18,693 nucleotides of DNA from a bacterium (lineage in GTDB: Bacteria; Gemmatimonadota; Gemmatimonadetes; Gemmatimonadales; Gemmatimonadaceae). Numbering within the stretch: the first letter of the stretch is position 1; every line of letters starts with the position of its first letter. The position numbers were made by a program, and so were the translations under genes. This document shows positions 15,467-18,693 of this stretch, in pieces. The notes under the pieces are model-generated. The model saw only the letters and a list, made by a program, of their open reading frames with translations. It did no database searches and had not been told where the DNA came from. The stretch lies in assembly GCA_021802745.1 (NCBI GenBank), contig JAJZRK010000036.1, forward strand, positions 1-18,693. Reading direction: 5' to 3'.

Positions 15467-16321
15467 ATGTCCACGCGCCGCGACGTTCTGAAGACCCTGT
15501 CGGCGCTTGCCGCCACCGGCCTGCTTCCTCGTGACGCCCACGCCAACCGCGCGTGCTTCGCCGCACCCGACGCGATCGAGCGCATTGGCCTGCAACTGTA
15601 CACGGTGCGCGGCGCGATGAAGACCGACATGCCCGGCACGCTGGCCGCCGTGGCGCAGGCCGGCTACCGTGAGGTCGAGTTTGCCGGTTACTTCGGCCGT
15701 ACGCCGGCCGAAGTGCGCACGATGCTGCGGGACAACGGCCTCACCGCGCCGTCCACGCACCTCGCCCTCGAGGACGTGCAGGGCAAGTTCGACGCCACCG
15801 CCGAATCGGCGAACGCCATCGGCATTCGCTATCTCACCGTGGCATCGCTCGACATGCGCGCGCTGAAGACGGTGGACGACTGGAAGCGCATGGCCGACAC
15901 GTTCAACGCAGTTGGCCGGCGGGTCGAGGCCGCGGGGCTGCGGTTCGGCTATCACAACCACTCGGTGGAATTCACCCCCGTGGCGGGCCGGATGCCGCAC
16001 GAGGTGTTGATCGAGGGCACCGATCCGGCGCTCGTGACCTTCGAGCTGGACATCTACTGGGCGGTGAAGGCCGGGCAGGAGCCGGTGGCGTACTTCAGCA
16101 AGCACGCCGGCCGGTTCGAGATGGTGCATGTGAAGGACGCGACGGCCGCGCCGGCGCTCGCGATGACCGACGTCGGCTCAGGCACGCTCGACTGGAAGCG
16201 CATTCTCGGTGCGCACGCGACGGCGGGGATCAAGCACTACTTCGTGGAGCACGACAACCCCGCCGATGCGATGGCGAGCATTCGGAAGTCGGCCGAGTAT
16301 CTCAGGGGGTTGCGATTCTAG
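15467..16321 (+). CDS. Tat-exported sugar phosphate isomerase/epimerase-like protein
   Basis: A 284-residue protein of the xylose-isomerase-like TIM-barrel (AP endonuclease family 2) superfamily. The N-terminus STRRDVLKTLSALAATGLL is a twin-arginine signal, so the protein is exported folded, probably with a metal bound. Expected metal-binding residues are visible: E168 (GYHNHSVEF), D195 (FELDIYW), H221 (MVHVKD) and E261 (YFVEHDN). GLQLYTVRGAM and DVGSGTLDWKRIL are common in this family. Members interconvert sugars or sugar derivatives such as 3-keto-glycosides or myo-inositol intermediates; the substrate here is not evident. AAGGAG at 15454-15459 runs into the upstream stop codon and sits 7 bases before the ATG, so translation is coupled to the preceding gene. 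Downstream is a large palindrome. Confidence 0.88.
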   Translation: MSTRRDVLKTLSALAATGLLPRDAHANRACFAAPDAIERIGLQLYTVRGAMKTDMPGTLAAVAQAGYREVEFAGYFGRTPAEVRTMLRDNGLTAPSTHLALEDVQGKFDATAESANAIGIRYLTVASLDMRALKTVDDWKRMADTFNAVGRRVEAAGLRFGYHNHSVEFTPVAGRMPHEVLIEGTDPALVTFELDIYWAVKAGQEPVAYFSKHAGRFEMVHVKDATAAPALAMTDVGSGTLDWKRILGAHATAGIKHYFVEHDNPADAMASIRKSAEYLRGLRF

Positions 16322-16345
16322 GATCCTCTCGGGAAGCTGGCCTTT

Positions 16346-16500
16346 TTCATCACGGAGACCGGAGGGGACGGAGGGGCACGGAGACTTCAACTTCTTGGGG
16401 GAACGGCGCGCGCCACGCGGACCATTGCGTGGCGCGATTCCTGTACCCCCTGTTTTGGAAGCCTCCGTGCCCCTCCGTGCCCTCCGGTCTCCGTGATGAA
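16346..16500. repeat. Large interrupted palindrome between convergent genes
   Basis: Arms 16346-16383 and 16463-16500 pair over 37 of 38 bases (one mismatch, at 16367). The arms consist of closely repeated CGGAG/CTCCG cores. Further inward, GGGGG (16397-16401) faces CCCCC, and CGCGCCACGC (about 16410-16419) pairs with GCGTGGCGCG (16427-16436) around an 8-base loop, so almost the whole 155 bp could form one imperfect hairpin. It fills the gap between the convergent isomerase and pap genes and might end transcription from both sides, though neither side has a U-tract. Confidence 0.85.
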
Positions 16501-16517
16501 GAAGTTAAGAGACCAGC

Positions 16518-18008
16518 TCAATCCAGGGCCTGCTCGATCCGCTCGCACAGCGTCTTGAGCACCTTGATGCGCGCGTGGTACTTGTCGTTGGCCTCGACGA
16601 GCGTCCACGGCGCCTTGGCGCTCGACGTCCGCCCCACCATGTCACAGACGGCGTCGCTGTAGGCGTCCCACTTCTTGCGGTTGCGCCAGTCTTCCTCGGT
16701 GATCTTGAAGGTCTTGAACGACACCTGCTCGCGTTCCTTGAAGCGCCGCAGCTGCTCGGCCTTGGAAATCGCCAGCCAGAACTTGGCCACGATCGTGCCG
16801 TGGCCTACCATCTCCTCCTCGAAGTCGTTGATCTCGCCGTAGGCGCGCTCCCAGTCGTACGGGGAGCAGAAGCCTTCGACGCGTTCCACGAGCACGCGGC
16901 CGTACCAGGAGCGGTCGAAAATGGTGATGCTCCCCATGCGCGGCAGTTGCCGCCAGAAGCGCCACAGGTACGGATGCGCCTTTTCCTCGTCGGTTGGTGC
17001 CGCGATGGGAACCACGCGCACGACGCGCGCGTCCACCGCCCCTGTCACGCGGCGAATCGTGCCGCCCTTGCCGGCCGCGTCATTCCCCTCGAAGACGCAC
17101 ACCACCGAGTGGTCCCGGAAGCGCTTGTGCCGGGTGAGCAGCGACAGGTGCCCCTGCCACTTCTCGAGCTCCTTCTCGTACCGGTTCTTCGCCAGCTTCT
17201 TGGTGAGATCGAGCTCGGTGAGCAGCGTCCGCCTGGCGTCAATCTCGGGAATGTCGCTCGGCCGCGCCGGCGTCGGGCGCACCGGCTTGGGTGCCGTGAG
17301 GCGCGCCTTCACCGCCCGCAGCAGCTCTTCCGCCACGTACAACTCGCGATAGCGGCGGTCCACGCCTTCGACAACGAGCCACGGCGCCAGCGCATTGGAC
17401 GTGTGCCGCAGCGTGTGCTCGGACACCTCGCGGAACCGGTCGTACTTCTTGAAGTAGTCCTCGTCTATGCCGGTGACGCGCCAGCGGGTGAGCGGGTCCT
17501 TCTTGAGTTCCTTGATCCGCTTGCGCTGCGCGGCCTTCGAGAGATGGAACCAGAACTTGAGGACGAGCGCGCCTTCCTCCGAGAGCATGCGCTCGAAGCG
17601 CACGATCTCCTCGATGTTCTTCTCGAGCCGCGCCCAGCGCGACTTGCCCTTGCTGAGCGAGGCCTCGAGAATCGGCGCCGTGTACCACGACCCGAAGAAG
17701 ATCCCGATCTTTCCCTTCGGCGGCAGCGCGCGCCAGAAGCGCCACATGCGCGGGCGTTCGAGTTCCTCGTCGGAGGCCTCGCCCATGCCGTTCACCTCAA
17801 CGTGCCGCGGGTCGAGCCACGACGTCAGTGTGTTCACTGTCTCGCCGCGCCCGCCCCCTTCCACCCCGCCAACAAGCAGCACCACCGGAAACGCCTTCTG
17901 GTCCTTGAGCGCGAACTGCGTATCCAGCAGTTCGGAGCGCAGCGTCGTCACGCGCGCTTCATATGTCGCCTTGTCTATGGCATGTCCCAGCTCGGCATCT
18001 TCGAACAT
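16518..18008 (-). CDS. pap: Polyphosphate:AMP phosphotransferase (two-domain PPK2)
   Basis: A 496-residue two-domain PPK2-family protein, the usual length for polyphosphate:AMP phosphotransferase, which makes ADP from AMP using polyphosphate in the cytoplasm. The C-terminal domain is canonical: Walker A FEGNDAAGKGGT (about 307-317), Walker B and lid FDRSWYGRVLVERVEGF (from 364) and FKITEEDWRNRKKWDAY. The N-terminal domain is degenerate: its P-loop reads VGGVEGGGRGET (46-57) and the Walker B position reads FFGSWY instead of FDRSWY, as expected for the catalytically silent half of such proteins. The ATG at 18008 was chosen because GGGAGGAG lies 2 bases upstream and homology begins there; the longer open frame to 18254 is non-homologous and runs into the divergent gene. 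Confidence 0.93.
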   Translation of the reverse strand: MFEDAELGHAIDKATYEARVTTLRSELLDTQFALKDQKAFPVVLLVGGVEGGGRGETVNTLTSWLDPRHVEVNGMGEASDEELERPRMWRFWRALPPKGKIGIFFGSWYTAPILEASLSKGKSRWARLEKNIEEIVRFERMLSEEGALVLKFWFHLSKAAQRKRIKELKKDPLTRWRVTGIDEDYFKKYDRFREVSEHTLRHTSNALAPWLVVEGVDRRYRELYVAEELLRAVKARLTAPKPVRPTPARPSDIPEIDARRTLLTELDLTKKLAKNRYEKELEKWQGHLSLLTRHKRFRDHSVVCVFEGNDAAGKGGTIRRVTGAVDARVVRVVPIAAPTDEEKAHPYLWRFWRQLPRMGSITIFDRSWYGRVLVERVEGFCSPYDWERAYGEINDFEEEMVGHGTIVAKFWLAISKAEQLRRFKEREQVSFKTFKITEEDWRNRKKWDAYSDAVCDMVGRTSSAKAPWTLVEANDKYHARIKVLKTLCERIEQALD

Positions 18009-18010
18009 GG

Positions 18011-18018
18011 CTCCTCCC
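18011..18018 (-). promoter_or_regulatory. Strong ribosome-binding site for pap
   Basis: GGGAGGAG ends 2 bases before the ATG at 18008 (AGGAG core about 3-7 bases upstream). It decides the start codon against the longer open frame that extends to 18254. Confidence 0.7.
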
Positions 18019-18176
18019 GGGTACCACCCAACATGGTGATTCCCGGCCACGGGCTCAACCAGCGGCGTCCATCGCCACGCGGGCGGTGTGGTCTTTCCAT
18101 TGACCGCACCGTGCGGGATGGCCCGACAGCCCGCTGACGGCTGGCGAACGGGCGTTCCTCTGGACATTTTCGCCGT

Positions 18177-18693
18177 ATGCAGACCCAACCGAAGCGCCTT
18201 GAATACGATGTCGTCATCGTCGGCTCCGGCGCAGGGGGCGGTGTGACCGCCCACGCACTGGTCGAAGCCGGGGCCAACGTCCTCATGCTAGAAGCCGGCG
18301 GCTGGTGGGACAACACGATGGACTCCAGCATGCTCAAGCAGCCGTACGACTCCCCGCGGCGCGGCGCCGGCACGGCCGAGCGTCCGTTTGGCGAGTTCGA
18401 CGCCTGCATCGGCGGCTGGCAGATTCCCGATGAGCCGTACACCGTGGCGGCGGGCCAGAAGTTCGACTGGTGGCGCGCGCGCATGCTCGGCGGACGCACC
18501 AACCACTGGGGGCGCATCTCGCTGCGCTTCGGGCCCGACGACTTCCGCCGCAAGAGCATTGACGGGCTCGGCGACAACTGGCCCATCACGTACAAGGACC
18601 TCGCGCCGTATTACGACAAGGTGGACCGGCTGGTCGGCATCTTCGGCTCGAGGGAGAACCTCCCCAACCATCCCGACAGCATCTTCCAGCCCG
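18177..18693 (+). CDS. GMC-type FAD-dependent oxidoreductase (N-terminal part)
   Basis: The first 172 residues of a flavoprotein cut by the right edge. The FAD-binding Rossmann motif is VVIVGSGAGGGVTAHAL (G16-x-G18-x-x-G21), with E39 at the end of the second strand (NVLMLEAGG). The second GMC signature, MLGGRTNHWGRISLRF (about 103-118), and WPITYKDLAPYYDKVDRLVG follow. These fit the glucose-methanol-choline family branch that includes gluconate/sugar dehydrogenase large subunits. No Tat signal is present at the N-terminus. It is divergent from pap, with 168 bases between their starts. The ATG at 18177 has only a weak GGA upstream. Substrate cannot be judged from the N-terminal part, but a sugar would fit the nearby exported isomerase. 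Confidence 0.87.
   Translation, partial: MQTQPKRLEYDVVIVGSGAGGGVTAHALVEAGANVLMLEAGGWWDNTMDSSMLKQPYDSPRRGAGTAERPFGEFDACIGGWQIPDEPYTVAAGQKFDWWRARMLGGRTNHWGRISLRFGPDDFRRKSIDGLGDNWPITYKDLAPYYDKVDRLVGIFGSRENLPNHPDSIFQP

Noticed and set aside
16575..18137. Open frame of 520 codons on the plus strand
   Set aside because: It is antisense to pap, whose Walker motifs and ribosome-binding site are convincing.
18009..18254. N-terminal extension of pap up to 18254
   Set aside because: The extra residues match nothing in PPK2 proteins, overlap the divergent GMC gene, and a strong ribosome-binding site serves the ATG at 18008.

Overview
The window looks like chromosomal DNA from a high-GC, Gram-negative-type bacterium, with about two thirds G+C and strong third-position GC bias. 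An outer-membrane YaiO barrel, a Tat-exported sugar isomerase, a DnaE2 polymerase, several DinB-fold proteins and short-period repeats that continue through genes would all fit Gemmatimonadota. That placement is an inference from gene content; no rRNA or tRNA is present to confirm it.

Layout. Bases 1-7210 are read leftward. They hold, in order of transcription, a DUF4173-type membrane protein, a formyltransferase, a YaiO-family outer-membrane barrel, an LTA-synthase-like membrane enzyme with a C-terminal TPR block, and an Hpt-receiver-degenerate-GGDEF signalling protein cut by the left edge. From 7540 to 16321 genes are read rightward: error-prone polymerase dnaE2, msrA, a DinB protein, a two-helix membrane protein overlapping an NRAMP-clan (YcsG-like) transporter, a DUF1572/DinB protein overlapping a membrane-anchored DinB fusion, and a Tat-exported sugar phosphate isomerase/epimerase-like protein. 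At the right, a polyphosphate:AMP phosphotransferase (pap) is read leftward, and a GMC-type flavoprotein starts divergently from it and is cut by the right edge.

Two things stand out. First, dnaE2 carries four in-frame insertions built from tandem 7-bp or 11-bp units; three of them are hairpins of one heptamer family. The unit lengths are not multiples of three and the main units lack stop codons in every frame of both strands, so they can sit inside genes whatever their frame or orientation, provided total length keeps frame. A related short repeat abuts the dnaE2 start codon, and a larger palindrome (37 of 38 bp paired in its arms) lies between two convergent genes at 16.4 kb. Second, the LTA-synthase-like enzyme and the YaiO barrel are 3 bp apart, and the enzyme ends in a TPR block of the kind found on the barrel protein in other YaiO relatives. 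This suggests an envelope machine in which a periplasmic TPR tail couples an inner-membrane polymer-modifying enzyme to an outer-membrane barrel.

Apart from 7211-7539, no gap between genes exceeds 300 bases. I saw no rRNA, tRNA, CRISPR array, transposase or phage gene.
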